The notes beneath the pieces were generated by a model. The model searched no databases and was not told the DNA's origin. It saw only the letters and a program-made list of their open reading frames with translations. Shown here piece after piece: positions 37,307 to 45,851 of a stretch of 64,000 bases of DNA (position 1 is the first letter of the stretch; every line of letters begins with the position of its first letter). The stretch is taken from contig JAZKAT010000047.1 in the NCBI GenBank assembly GCA_040389045.1, positions 5,890 through 69,889 on the forward strand, written 5' to 3'. The position numbers and the translations under genes are program-made. Source of the DNA: UBA5158 sp040389045. GTDB taxonomy: Bacteria; Pseudomonadota; Gammaproteobacteria; DSM-16500.

Positions 37307-38359
37307 ATGAGTGCATGGAAAAACATTTTAGTGAGTCCTGGCACATCAATTCTGGAAACGATAGAAGTGATTGATAAAGCCGGTTTGCGCGCCGCAATTG
37401 TCATCGATGAGCAAAAACATTTGTTAGGCATGGTCACGGATGGCGATATCCGGCGTAGTATTTTAAAAAAGATCGCTTTGCATGAACCTATCCATAAGAT
37501 AATGAATACGCAACCTACCGTGGCACGGGAAGATGATAGTCGCGACAGCATGCTGACAAAATTACAATCCTTAAGTCTGTTTCACCTGCCCATTATCAAT
37601 GATGAACGCACGCTGGTAGGTTTTGAAACCCTGGACAATTTACTCAAAGTGCCACGCCGAAACAATATGGTGGTAGTGATGGCTGGCGGTATGGGTAAAC
37701 GCCTGCATCCCATTACCGTTGATTGTCCCAAGCCCATGATTAAAGTTGGCAATAAACCGGTGCTGGAAATTTTAATTGAGAATTACATCAAGCATGGATT
37801 CCACCATTTCTGTCTGGCGGTTAATTACAAATCTGAAATGATTAAAGATTATTTTGGCAATGGTGAACGCTGGGGTGTCACCATTGAATACGTACAGGAA
37901 AATCAACGCTTAGGTACTGCTGGTGCGTTAAGCATTCTGAATGCTATTCCCGAGCAACCTTTTTTCGTCATTAACGCGGATGTTATCACCAACGTGGATT
38001 TTCAAAGTTTACTGCACTTTCATCTGGAAAGCGCAGTAGAAGCTACCATGTGCATTCGCGAGCAAGAACATACTATTCTTTATGGCGTGGTCGAGCGGCG
38101 TGAAGAATCGCATTTGTTAAAAAATATTATTGAAAAACCAGTGAGCCAGTTTTTTGTGAATGCGGGTATTTATGTGTTGGACCCTAAAGTTTTAACGCTG
38201 CTGGCAAAAGATACTTTTTGTGATATGCCCAATTTGCTAATGACTTGTCTTGAGCATGCTTATCGAGTGGCGACTTTCCCGATCAAGGAATATTGGCTGG
38301 ACATAGGCCACCATCAGGATTTACAACGCGCGCATGATGATTATGAAAAGGTTTTCTAA
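37307..38359 (+). CDS. PtmE-like CBS-domain nucleotidyltransferase
   Basis: The 350-residue protein has a pair of CBS motifs (about 1-115; GMVTDGDIRRSIL, FHLPIIND) followed by a sugar-nucleotidyltransferase domain (about 122-348; VVMAGGMGKRLHP, DCPKPMIKVGNKP, INADVITNVDF). This architecture matches PtmE of Campylobacter, a glucosamine-1-phosphate guanylyltransferase that opens a GDP-based legionaminic acid route. Position between the acetyltransferase and legF supports that. The nucleotide and sugar specificity are inferred, not visible. A strong GGAGGAG site precedes the ATG, and the stop overlaps the next start by one base. Confidence 0.85.
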   Translation: MSAWKNILVSPGTSILETIEVIDKAGLRAAIVIDEQKHLLGMVTDGDIRRSILKKIALHEPIHKIMNTQPTVAREDDSRDSMLTKLQSLSLFHLPIINDERTLVGFETLDNLLKVPRRNNMVVVMAGGMGKRLHPITVDCPKPMIKVGNKPVLEILIENYIKHGFHHFCLAVNYKSEMIKDYFGNGERWGVTIEYVQENQRLGTAGALSILNAIPEQPFFVINADVITNVDFQSLLHFHLESAVEATMCIREQEHTILYGVVERREESHLLKNIIEKPVSQFFVNAGIYVLDPKVLTLLAKDTFCDMPNLLMTCLEHAYRVATFPIKEYWLDIGHHQDLQRAHDDYEKVF

Positions 38360-39060
38360 TGTTGAATAATAAAAAAATTCTGGCGGTTATTCCAGCGCGC
38401 GGTGGTTCCAAAGGCGTGCCGCGGAAAAATTTGCGACCAGTCGATGGTGTATCCTTGTTAGCGCGAACCATTCATAGCGCTAAGCAATCACATTATATTG
38501 ATAAAGTTATTGTTTCTTCAGAAGATAATGAAATTATCGCCGCAGCAAGGCAAGCCGGTGCTGAAGTGCCATTTGTCCGTCCCGCTGAATTTGCCAGCGA
38601 TGAAGCTCCTGGTTATCAACCTATCATTCATGCGCTGGAAAATGTGCCGGGATATGATTATGTGATTGTATTGCAAGTGACATCCCCCTTGCGTGATACC
38701 GCAGACATTGATGGCGCGCTGGATTTTTGTTTGCGCCAGGACGGCAATGTTTGTGTCAGCGTGACGGAATCAGCAGCCAGTCCTTACTGGATGTACCGCT
38801 TTAATGAAAACAGTGAATTAACGCCAATACTGGCCGAAAAACCGCCGTTACGCCGTCAGGATTTACCGGCTACTTATGTATTAAATGGCGCGATTTATAT
38901 TGCCGCCACTAGCTGGTTTCTGCGCAGCAAAAGTTTTTTAACCAGTGAAACGTTAGGCTATGTCATGCCGCAACATAAATCCTTAGATATTGATACTGAA
39001 TTTGATTTTCAATTATTAAATTTATATTTAAAGCATACAGTGGGTGAATCTGTGTTATGA
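38359..39060 (+). CDS. legF: CMP-legionaminate/CMP-sialate synthetase LegF (NeuA family)
   Basis: The 233-residue cytidylyltransferase starts LAVIPARGGSKGVPRKNL, the NeuA CTP-binding signature, and retains LQVTSPLRDTADID and a C-terminal DIDTEFDFQLL motif. It activates the nine-carbon acid to CMP-legionaminate, the donor for a glycosyltransferase. It is the short single-domain form. It follows ptmE-like and overlaps the next gene by 4 bases. In this context legionaminate is preferred over sialic acid because of LegB and LegC. Confidence 0.9.
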   Translation: MLNNKKILAVIPARGGSKGVPRKNLRPVDGVSLLARTIHSAKQSHYIDKVIVSSEDNEIIAAARQAGAEVPFVRPAEFASDEAPGYQPIIHALENVPGYDYVIVLQVTSPLRDTADIDGALDFCLRQDGNVCVSVTESAASPYWMYRFNENSELTPILAEKPPLRRQDLPATYVLNGAIYIAATSWFLRSKSFLTSETLGYVMPQHKSLDIDTEFDFQLLNLYLKHTVGESVL

Positions 39061-40289
39061 CAGCGACTAACTCCCGTAGTCAAGCTTTGATTTTTATTTT
39101 TCCTTATGCGCTGACGCAGTGGGATGCGATTAAATTTGGTTTACCAGCGTTGCAACAAAGCGAAGTTAATTTGCGCGTGCTGGATTTATCCGCATTAATC
39201 TGTACCCGCTCATCGCATAATGTACCATTGCTGCAGGAAAGCTATATCACCAAAATCCATTCCTATGATGAGCTAGCCGCTGAATTGGCTGCGAACGCCA
39301 GGCAGGCTATTTATGTTGATAATATAAATGGGATGAATGGGTTTCAATGGCAGGGCCGAAAAATTTTTAAATTATTTAAAAAATTTAAGGTGAATTACTG
39401 GGTGGTGGAAGTGGGTTCATTACCTATTTTAGCTAACGGCAATAATAGTGTTATTAAAAAATTAAAAAAACTGTTACATTTCAAAAAAGCCTATACTTTT
39501 GCTAAATGGAAAATTGGCAAAATACTGGTTTATTATCAATGGAAATTATTAAAACAGTATCAATTACCGGTTAAAATCTTTACCAGTGATTCGGAGTTGT
39601 TAAAACATTATATCGCCAAATACCAATTTGACCCGGCAAAAGTAATTTTAATCCACTCGTTTGATCATGATAGATATTTAACTTATTTGCGCGAAAACCC
39701 CGCCAGTACAAATACTAGCAGTGAAAAAACCTGCGTGTTCCTGGATCAAATGCTGGCGACACATAGTGATTTTGGGAAAAATGTGAGCTTTAGTCCCGTC
39801 ACCGCAGCAAAATATATTCCTAGTTTAAACCGTTTTTTTGATATGATTGAGAGCAAACTTGGTTTGAAAATTATAATTGCCGCCAGCCCGCGCGCCAATT
39901 ACGAAGCTACGCCAGGGATTTTTGGCAACCGCACGATTATCAAAGATAAAACGCTGGAATTAGTCGCGAATAGTTCACTGGTTTTGATGCATTCTACGAC
40001 GGCAGTCAGTTTTCCAGTCTTGTTTGATAAACCTATCATGTTGTTAAAAACCGCAGAAATGGTTAATGCGCCGGGTTACGCAAATTTTCTTGATAACATG
40101 GCGCGCTCACTAGGTTTGTCGCCGGTGTTGATTGATGATGAAAAAGCGCTGGCTAATCTTGATTTTAACAATTATCACCAGTGGCCGCGCAATTATGATA
40201 ATTACAAATATAAATATGTGATGAGCAAGCAGGTGCAAGCCAGTACTATCCCGGAATTTATGATAAAGGAATTTAATCATGCACAGTGA
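39057..40289 (+). CDS. unrecognised protein, possible GT-B transferase
   Basis: I do not recognise this 410-residue protein at motif level. It has no signal peptide or membrane helix and alternating strand/helix character. A very basic Lys-rich stretch lies at about 100-165, which could bind membrane or nucleotide. Its C-terminal segment NSSLVLMHSTTAVSFPVLFDKPIML resembles the donor-site region of GT-B enzymes and of the protein at 21788 (ANTTVAIEAIAFGKPLII). It follows legF with a 4-base overlap and precedes a methyltransferase with an 11-base overlap, so a role in transferring or tailoring the nonulosonic acid is attractive but unproven. Confidence 0.6.
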   Translation: MTATNSRSQALIFIFPYALTQWDAIKFGLPALQQSEVNLRVLDLSALICTRSSHNVPLLQESYITKIHSYDELAAELAANARQAIYVDNINGMNGFQWQGRKIFKLFKKFKVNYWVVEVGSLPILANGNNSVIKKLKKLLHFKKAYTFAKWKIGKILVYYQWKLLKQYQLPVKIFTSDSELLKHYIAKYQFDPAKVILIHSFDHDRYLTYLRENPASTNTSSEKTCVFLDQMLATHSDFGKNVSFSPVTAAKYIPSLNRFFDMIESKLGLKIIIAASPRANYEATPGIFGNRTIIKDKTLELVANSSLVLMHSTTAVSFPVLFDKPIMLLKTAEMVNAPGYANFLDNMARSLGLSPVLIDDEKALANLDFNNYHQWPRNYDNYKYKYVMSKQVQASTIPEFMIKEFNHAQ

Positions 40290-40962
40290 ATACAATGCGA
40301 ATGCCTGGGGCCACGAAAGCATTCTTAATTTTTTTGATAAAAAACGTTTGACCACGCAGCACATTTATCCTTCGGAATGGTTTTTTCTCAAGGACAAGAT
40401 TAAAGATGATATTAGTTTGCTGGATATAGGCTGCGCCAAAGGTGGCATGGCGAATGTGCTTGCCGAAAATTTAGCAAATTTTAATTATGTTGGGGTTGAT
40501 ATCAATGAGCAAATGATAGATGCGGCCAAACAGCGTTACCCGCAGCATATTTTTTATCAAATCACCGAAGAAGATTATTCAGTTTTGCAGGGTAAGCAAT
40601 ACGATTTAGTCTTATGTCTAGGCATTTTACATTTGCATGAATCTTGGCGAAATACCATTAAAGAAGCATGGCGGCATACTCGTAAATGTCTGATTCTCGA
40701 TTTGCGCGAAACGCACCTGGCGAGTATTGAAGATAAAAAGCAAGCTTATTTTAAAATGGATTTTGATAATATCAGCAATCCTACGTCAAATTATATTTTG
40801 CCTTACAACATTATTAACACGGCCGAAGCACTGCGGACTATTCATGAGGTTTGTGAAGACGCAGCACATATCGCGCATTACGGTTATACGCAAGCCTTGT
40901 CGGGGCTGGCCGTGAGTCCTATTAAAAAAATCATGGCTAATGTTTATTGTATAGAGAGATGA
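40279..40962 (+). CDS. class I SAM-dependent methyltransferase
   Basis: The 227-residue protein has the SAM-binding motif LLDIGCAKGGMANVLA (about 50-65), an acidic motif II (YVGVDINEQMI) and a LVLCLGILHLHESW post-motif. That is a standard seven-strand methyltransferase core with a short C-terminal region. The acceptor is unknown; O- or N-methylation of a sugar in the repeat unit is likely from context. An AGGAA site precedes the ATG inside the preceding gene. It ends 4 bases before the aminotransferase gene. Confidence 0.87.
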   Translation: MHSEYNANAWGHESILNFFDKKRLTTQHIYPSEWFFLKDKIKDDISLLDIGCAKGGMANVLAENLANFNYVGVDINEQMIDAAKQRYPQHIFYQITEEDYSVLQGKQYDLVLCLGILHLHESWRNTIKEAWRHTRKCLILDLRETHLASIEDKKQAYFKMDFDNISNPTSNYILPYNIINTAEALRTIHEVCEDAAHIAHYGYTQALSGLAVSPIKKIMANVYCIER

Positions 40963-40966
40963 TGAA

Positions 40967-42088
40967 ATGACAGCATCCGTACAGGAATTAAAACACCTAC
41001 AGCGCAACGCATTGAGCCGGCCGTCACGGGAAACCAGTGAATTTCGCACGGATGATATTTTATGGTTAGACAAAAATGAAAATATGGATCCGGAGTATCA
41101 AGCTTTTTTGCAAAACTTGATTGCCGACTTGCCCTCTAAGGCATTATTTGGTTATCCAGATTGTCATGCGCTTTATAAAAAGCTGGGGCATTATTTGGAT
41201 GTACCCATTAATCAATTGATGATTGCTGCCGGTTCGGATGGTGTTATTCGCGCGGTGTATGAAGCGTTTGTCACGTCGGGTGACACGGTAATTTACACTA
41301 ATCCAACTTTTGCGATGTATGAAGTGTATTCGAAGATCACAGGCGCCAAGGCCATAGAATTAAATTATGAAGTTTCGGCAAATGGGCCATTACTTATAGT
41401 GGAGCGACTTGTTCAGGCAATTTTGGAAAATACACCCAGGTTGGTTTGTATTCCGAATCCCAATAGTCCTTCCGGGACGGTTTTTTCACCTGACGAATTA
41501 TATCGTATTATCGAAACCGCTCATGACGTAGGCGCGGTCATTTTGATTGATGAAGCTTATCATCCATTTTATGGGGAAACCGTATTACCGCTAATTGCCA
41601 AATTTCCGCAACTTATCGTGGCGCGTTCCTTTTCCAAAGCCTGGGGTTGCGCGGGTATTCGCTTGGGTTATGGTATTGCCAGCAAAGCGGTTACTGACAT
41701 GTTACATAAAATACGTCCCATGTATGAAGCGGGTGCCTTAAGTATCATGATCGCCGAACGCTTGTTGGATAACACTGAGCAAATGTTAAATTCAGTGCGC
41801 AGGTTGAATGAAGGTAAGGAATATTTTTTAAGTGAAATGCGCTTGTTGGGGTTTCATACTTTAAATGCGGAAGGAAATTTTTTGCATGTTGCGTTTGGTA
41901 AAAAAGCGGATGCGGTGCATAAGGTATTGAGCGATAAAGTGCTTTACCGCCAGAATTTTTCACACCCATCATTAGTCGGTTATAGCCGATTCAGCGCCAC
42001 AACCAAAGAAGTGTTTGCATCAGTTGTAGAGTGGATTAGCTCCACTGTCATTCCCGCGCAGGCGGGAATCCATTCCTTGCAACCGTAG
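40967..42088 (+). CDS. HisC-like class I/II aminotransferase with repeat-encoded tail
   Basis: The 373-residue fold-type-I aminotransferase has a WLDKNENM start like histidinol-phosphate aminotransferases, GSDGVIRAVYEAF for the PLP phosphate, PNPNSPSG, IDEAYHPF and the Schiff-base lysine Lys224 in SFSKAWGCAGIRLGYG. Position in a glycan cluster and separation from his genes argue for a dedicated pathway enzyme, possibly forming an amino sugar acid or side chain. The last 14 or so residues (STVIPAQAGIH...) are encoded by a family-A palindrome, and the stop is within it, so the native C-terminus was probably replaced. Confidence 0.86.
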   Translation: MTASVQELKHLQRNALSRPSRETSEFRTDDILWLDKNENMDPEYQAFLQNLIADLPSKALFGYPDCHALYKKLGHYLDVPINQLMIAAGSDGVIRAVYEAFVTSGDTVIYTNPTFAMYEVYSKITGAKAIELNYEVSANGPLLIVERLVQAILENTPRLVCIPNPNSPSGTVFSPDELYRIIETAHDVGAVILIDEAYHPFYGETVLPLIAKFPQLIVARSFSKAWGCAGIRLGYGIASKAVTDMLHKIRPMYEAGALSIMIAERLLDNTEQMLNSVRRLNEGKEYFLSEMRLLGFHTLNAEGNFLHVAFGKKADAVHKVLSDKVLYRQNFSHPSLVGYSRFSATTKEVFASVVEWISSTVIPAQAGIHSLQP

Positions 42089-42134
42089 AAGCTGTAGTGA
42101 CTAATAATGGATTCCCGCCTGCGCGGGAATGACA
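42047..42134. repeat. family-A inverted repeat element (complete)
   Basis: Two arms, 42047-42071 and 42107-42134, each containing the TTCCCGC/GCGGGAA palindrome, face each other around a 35-base centre. The outer ends are GTCATTCCCGC and GCGGGAATGACAG. It includes the stop codon of the upstream aminotransferase gene. This is the best-preserved full copy in the window. Confidence 0.88.
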
Positions 42135-42233
42135 GCAAGGGTAAGGCGGGAGTGATAAGTGAGCATGTCAGTGGGGAAGCCAGAGCGTTTCTGGCAGTTT
42201 GACAAATAAATATTATTTAATAACAGGAATTAC

Positions 42234-43328
42234 ATGAAAACCATAAATTTTGCTTTGATCGGTTGTGGGCGTATTGCCGGGCGGCATATTGAAGCTATCA
42301 GCGCTTGTGCGCAGGCGAAATTAATCGCGGTTTGCGATATGAATGTCGAACGCGCCCGCGATAAATCCACGATGGGGAATGTGCCTTATTTTCTGAATTA
42401 TCACGACATGCTCGAACAATTCCCGGAAATTGATGTTGTCATTATTTTAACGCCTAGCGGCGCCCACTTTGAACATGCCATGGATATGGTGAATGTCTAT
42501 CAAAAAAACCTGTTGATAGAAAAACCGTTTGTTTTAACTACCACACAAGCGCAACGCTTAAAGCGCGCCGCCGATCAAAATGATGTGACCATTTTTCCCT
42601 TGTATCAAAATCGTTTTAACAAAGCAGTACAAAAAGTTAAAACAGCGATGACCGGTCAAGAACTCGGCGCTTTACGTGTAGGCACGGTGCGCGTGCGCTG
42701 GTGTCGTCCACAACGTTATTACGACATGAGCCCCTGGCGCGGGACATGGGCCATGGATGGTGGCGCCATGACCAATCAAGGTATTCATTATATTGATTTA
42801 CTGCGTTATCTGTGCGGTGAAGTGAAAAGAGTGCATGCCAAACTCGGCAGCCTGGGCGCAAAAATCGAAGTCGAAGACACCGGTGTCGCCATCCTGGAAT
42901 TTGCAAATGGCGGACTTGGCGTCATTGAAATTATGACTAGCGCGCGGCCCGATGATTTTGAAGCATCGATTTCCTGCGTGTGTGAAAATGGCATGGCGAT
43001 TATTGGCGGCATCGCCACGAATGTTTTACAAACCTTTACACCGGATCAAACCCAAGCGGCGCAGTTTAGTGAAGAATTTCCTACCGTTTATGGTTTTGGC
43101 CATGATGTTATTATTCAAAGCGTAGTCGACACATTGCTGTTAAACCAGCCGCCACTGATTGAATTTGATGATGGTTTGAAAACGTTAAAATTACTTCACG
43201 CCTTATATAAAAGCGATGAACGCAACGGTTGGGTAGAGGTAGACGAAGCCGGTGATTCGGCGCGCCTGGGCGTGCCTGATGAAGCACTTTCTGAACTCTA
43301 CCGTGCCACTATGAACGTAGAAGCATAA
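42234..43328 (+). CDS. Gfo/Idh/MocA family oxidoreductase (first)
   Basis: The 364-residue protein has an N-terminal Rossmann motif (ALIGCGRIAGRHIEAI), the family EKPF catalytic-region motif and a C-terminal alpha/beta domain with DGGAMTNQGIHYIDLLRYL. Relatives such as WlbA/WbpB oxidise C3 of UDP-sugar acids to 3-keto sugars before transamination. Since an aminotransferase lies just upstream, a similar oxidation-transamination pair is possible, although the aminotransferase here is HisC-like. An AGGA site precedes the ATG, and a family-A element separates it from the aminotransferase gene. Confidence 0.86.
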   Translation: MKTINFALIGCGRIAGRHIEAISACAQAKLIAVCDMNVERARDKSTMGNVPYFLNYHDMLEQFPEIDVVIILTPSGAHFEHAMDMVNVYQKNLLIEKPFVLTTTQAQRLKRAADQNDVTIFPLYQNRFNKAVQKVKTAMTGQELGALRVGTVRVRWCRPQRYYDMSPWRGTWAMDGGAMTNQGIHYIDLLRYLCGEVKRVHAKLGSLGAKIEVEDTGVAILEFANGGLGVIEIMTSARPDDFEASISCVCENGMAIIGGIATNVLQTFTPDQTQAAQFSEEFPTVYGFGHDVIIQSVVDTLLLNQPPLIEFDDGLKTLKLLHALYKSDERNGWVEVDEAGDSARLGVPDEALSELYRATMNVEA

Positions 43329-43343
43329 TCAAGGAATAGTTTT

Positions 43344-44108
43344 ATGAAAATTTATGGCATCGTACCCGCCCGCATGGGCTCCAGCCGTTTTTATGGCAAA
43401 CCCTTACATCCTATTGTTGGCAGACCGATGATAGAACATGTCTTTTTACGCGCTCAGCAATATTTATCTTGGGATAATTTACAGTTAGCCACTTGTGACG
43501 AGGAAATTGCTGAATATGCTAAAACCAAAAATTTTTCGTATGTGATGACTTCAGATAAACATGTACGTTGTCTGGACCGGGTCGCTGAAGCAATTCAGAA
43601 AACCATTACCACCATCGCTGCAGATGATGTAGTGGTTTGCGTACAAGGTGATGAACCCATGTTACATCCAAACATGATTGCCACCGTTGTGCAACCTATG
43701 CAGGAACATGCTGATGTTAATTGCACAATGTTAGCCATGCCCATTGTCGATGAAGCGCAATTTTATAATCCGGATATCGTTAAAATTATTCATGATATGC
43801 GCGGCGATGTGCTTTACACATCGCGTAGCCCGGTACCTTATTGCGCGTCATTCAATCCAGCAATTGGCGCCAAAAGAGTTTCCGGCATTTTCGCCTTCCG
43901 CTGGCATTTTCTCAAAACTTTTACTGCCTTGCCAGAATCCCCGCTGGAATTACAAGAAGCTTGTGATAGTAATCGCATCATGGACCATGGTTTTAAACAA
44001 CGGATCGCGGTATATCCTTATCAACCGTATTTTTCGGTAGACAGTCCACCGGACATTGCCTTGGTTGAGCAACACATGCGTAATGACGCGTTATGGGGAA
44101 GTTATTAA
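43344..44108 (+). CDS. KdsB-like CMP-sugar-acid cytidylyltransferase
   Basis: The 254-residue protein closely follows the KdsB pattern: GIVPARMGSSRFYGKPL at the N-terminus, VQGDEPMLHPNMI for CTP/metal binding and a C-terminal YFSVDSPPDIALVEQHM. It would activate a 3-deoxy sugar acid with CMP. It is unlikely to be the housekeeping kdsB because it is embedded in a specialised cluster with oxidoreductases, a phosphatase and an isomerase. No second KdsA/NeuB synthase is present in this sub-cluster. An AAGGA site precedes the ATG. Confidence 0.82.
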   Translation: MKIYGIVPARMGSSRFYGKPLHPIVGRPMIEHVFLRAQQYLSWDNLQLATCDEEIAEYAKTKNFSYVMTSDKHVRCLDRVAEAIQKTITTIAADDVVVCVQGDEPMLHPNMIATVVQPMQEHADVNCTMLAMPIVDEAQFYNPDIVKIIHDMRGDVLYTSRSPVPYCASFNPAIGAKRVSGIFAFRWHFLKTFTALPESPLELQEACDSNRIMDHGFKQRIAVYPYQPYFSVDSPPDIALVEQHMRNDALWGSY

Positions 44109-44110
44109 TC

Positions 44111-45172
44111 ATGAAAAAAATATATAGAGTGGGCATTGCCGGTTTTGGCGTAGTGGGAAAGCGGCGTAGATATTTTATTGACGCGCATCCTAATTTTAAA
44201 ACCGTAGCGGTTTGTGACCGCAATATTAATAGCATAGGCCCATTGGCCAGCAGTGTGAAAGCATTTTCGACTTATAAAGAATTGCTCGCTGAAGATTTGG
44301 ATGTGCTATTTGTTTGTATGACGAATGACATAAACGCGGAAGTAACCATTGCCGGGTTGCAAAAAGGCTTGCATGTCTTTTGTGAAAAACCCCCAGGCCG
44401 TGATTTAAACGATATTGCAAAAGTCCGGCAATGTAAAAATCAGCGGCCGCATTTGCAATTGAAATATGGTTTTAACCATCGCTATCATGATTCGGTTTCA
44501 GATGCCTTAGCGATTATTAATTCCAAAGAATTAGGCGAAGTCATCAATTTAGTAGGCGTGTATGGCAAATCAAAAATAATTTCTTATGGCCAAACTGACT
44601 GGCGTTCCAAGCGCGCAATCGCTGGCGGCGGCATTTTGTTAGACCAGGGCATACATATGGTGGATTTGCTGCGCTTATTCGCCGGTGAATTTAAAGATAT
44701 TCATAGTATAGTATCCAATGCGTTCTGGCGCCATGATGTGGAAGATAATGCTTATGCGTTGATGAAGACTGCGGATGGCAAAGTCGCGATGTTACATTCT
44801 TCGGCTACCCAGTGGCGGCACCGTTTTAAACTGGATATCAGTCTGGAAAAAGGGGCAATTACTTTAAGTGGTATTTTGTCAGGCTCTAAGAGTTATGGCG
44901 CGGAAAAAATTTCTGTCGCCTGGGCGTCAGCGAATGAACTAGGTGACCCGAAAGAACAAACCACGCGTTATAATGAAGATAATTCCTGGCAGCGCGAAAT
45001 AGAAGAATTTGCCGAAGCCATTTTAGGCATTGCGGAATTGCGCCATGGTACTATTGAAGACGCCTATAAAACCATGGAACTGGTCTATAGAATTTATTCT
45101 GCGGATAAAGAATGGAGTGAACGCTGGGGAATTTCCGCGATACCAACGGCGGAGCTTAGTTATGAAGTATGA
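44111..45172 (+). CDS. Gfo/Idh/MocA family oxidoreductase (second)
   Basis: The protein of about 353 residues has the Rossmann motif VGIAGFGVVGKRR, the EKPPGRDL motif and a DQGIHMVDLLRLFAGE substrate-domain helix. It is a paralogue of, but clearly distinct from, the gene at 42234. The paired oxidoreductases on both sides of the cytidylyltransferase suggest two redox steps in one pathway. ATG 44111, 2 bases after the previous stop, is chosen; the in-frame upstream start at 44093 would add six residues inside that gene. It overlaps the HAD gene by 11 bases. Confidence 0.85.
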   Translation: MKKIYRVGIAGFGVVGKRRRYFIDAHPNFKTVAVCDRNINSIGPLASSVKAFSTYKELLAEDLDVLFVCMTNDINAEVTIAGLQKGLHVFCEKPPGRDLNDIAKVRQCKNQRPHLQLKYGFNHRYHDSVSDALAIINSKELGEVINLVGVYGKSKIISYGQTDWRSKRAIAGGGILLDQGIHMVDLLRLFAGEFKDIHSIVSNAFWRHDVEDNAYALMKTADGKVAMLHSSATQWRHRFKLDISLEKGAITLSGILSGSKSYGAEKISVAWASANELGDPKEQTTRYNEDNSWQREIEEFAEAILGIAELRHGTIEDAYKTMELVYRIYSADKEWSERWGISAIPTAELSYEV

Positions 45173-45851
45173 AACCAAAAGCATAAGATCCATTATTTTT
45201 GATTTAGATGGCACGCTGGTAAATACCGTGCCGGATGTATTGCTGTCACTGAATCATACGCTGGCCACTTTTGGCCGGCCTATGGTCGATGAATCACAAA
45301 TACTGGGAATGATTGGCAATGGCGCGCGATTTTTAATGGAAAACGCGTTTACGAAAAGTAAAATTCCTTATACGCATTTTGATATAGATGCGGCTCTAGC
45401 TTGTTATTTAAAATATTATTCCGAAAACCCTATCGTGGCTACCCGGTTGTATCCTGATGTAGTGCGCTTATTACAACAATTTTATAACGCTGGCATTACT
45501 TTAAGTATTTGTACCAACAAGCCGCGTGTGATCGCCAGATTGTTACTGGAAGAATTAAATTTGAATCAATATTTTTCTATCGTGTTATGCGGTGATGAAG
45601 TAAGTTATCCCAAGCCAAATGCGCAACATGTTTTTGATATTATTAATCGCACCAATGGCAAGTTAGCTGAAGCAGTACTGGTAGGTGATAGTCTAGTCGA
45701 TAAAATCTGCGCTGAAAACGCCGGTATTCCGTTTATTGGCGTGAGTTATGGTTATGATCTTGATGCGACGGCAAATTGCGTTATTATAGATAATTTTAAC
45801 GAGTTACCCGACGCGCTGAACAAGGTCACTCTTGAGGAAGCAATAATATGA
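45162..45851 (+). CDS. HAD-superfamily phosphatase (Gph-like)
   Basis: From ATG 45162 the protein has about 229 residues. It has the HAD nucleophile motif IIFDLDGTLVNT (Asp13 and Asp15), motif II ICTNKPR, a Lys in SYPKPNAQHV and motif IV VGDSLVDKICAENA, with an alpha-helical cap between them as in phosphoglycolate phosphatases. It should remove phosphate from a small phosphosugar or sugar acid in the pathway. An upstream in-frame extension to 45030 lies wholly within the preceding gene and shows no family sequence, so it is rejected. Confidence 0.87.
   Translation: MKYETKSIRSIIFDLDGTLVNTVPDVLLSLNHTLATFGRPMVDESQILGMIGNGARFLMENAFTKSKIPYTHFDIDAALACYLKYYSENPIVATRLYPDVVRLLQQFYNAGITLSICTNKPRVIARLLLEELNLNQYFSIVLCGDEVSYPKPNAQHVFDIINRTNGKLAEAVLVGDSLVDKICAENAGIPFIGVSYGYDLDATANCVIIDNFNELPDALNKVTLEEAII

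Noticed and set aside
42047..42134. Possible CRISPR repeat
   Set aside because: The copies face each other as an inverted pair and there are no regularly spaced direct repeats or unique spacers.
45030..45161. N-terminal extension of the HAD phosphatase
   Set aside because: The 44 extra codons lie wholly inside the preceding oxidoreductase gene; the HAD motif begins right after ATG 45162.
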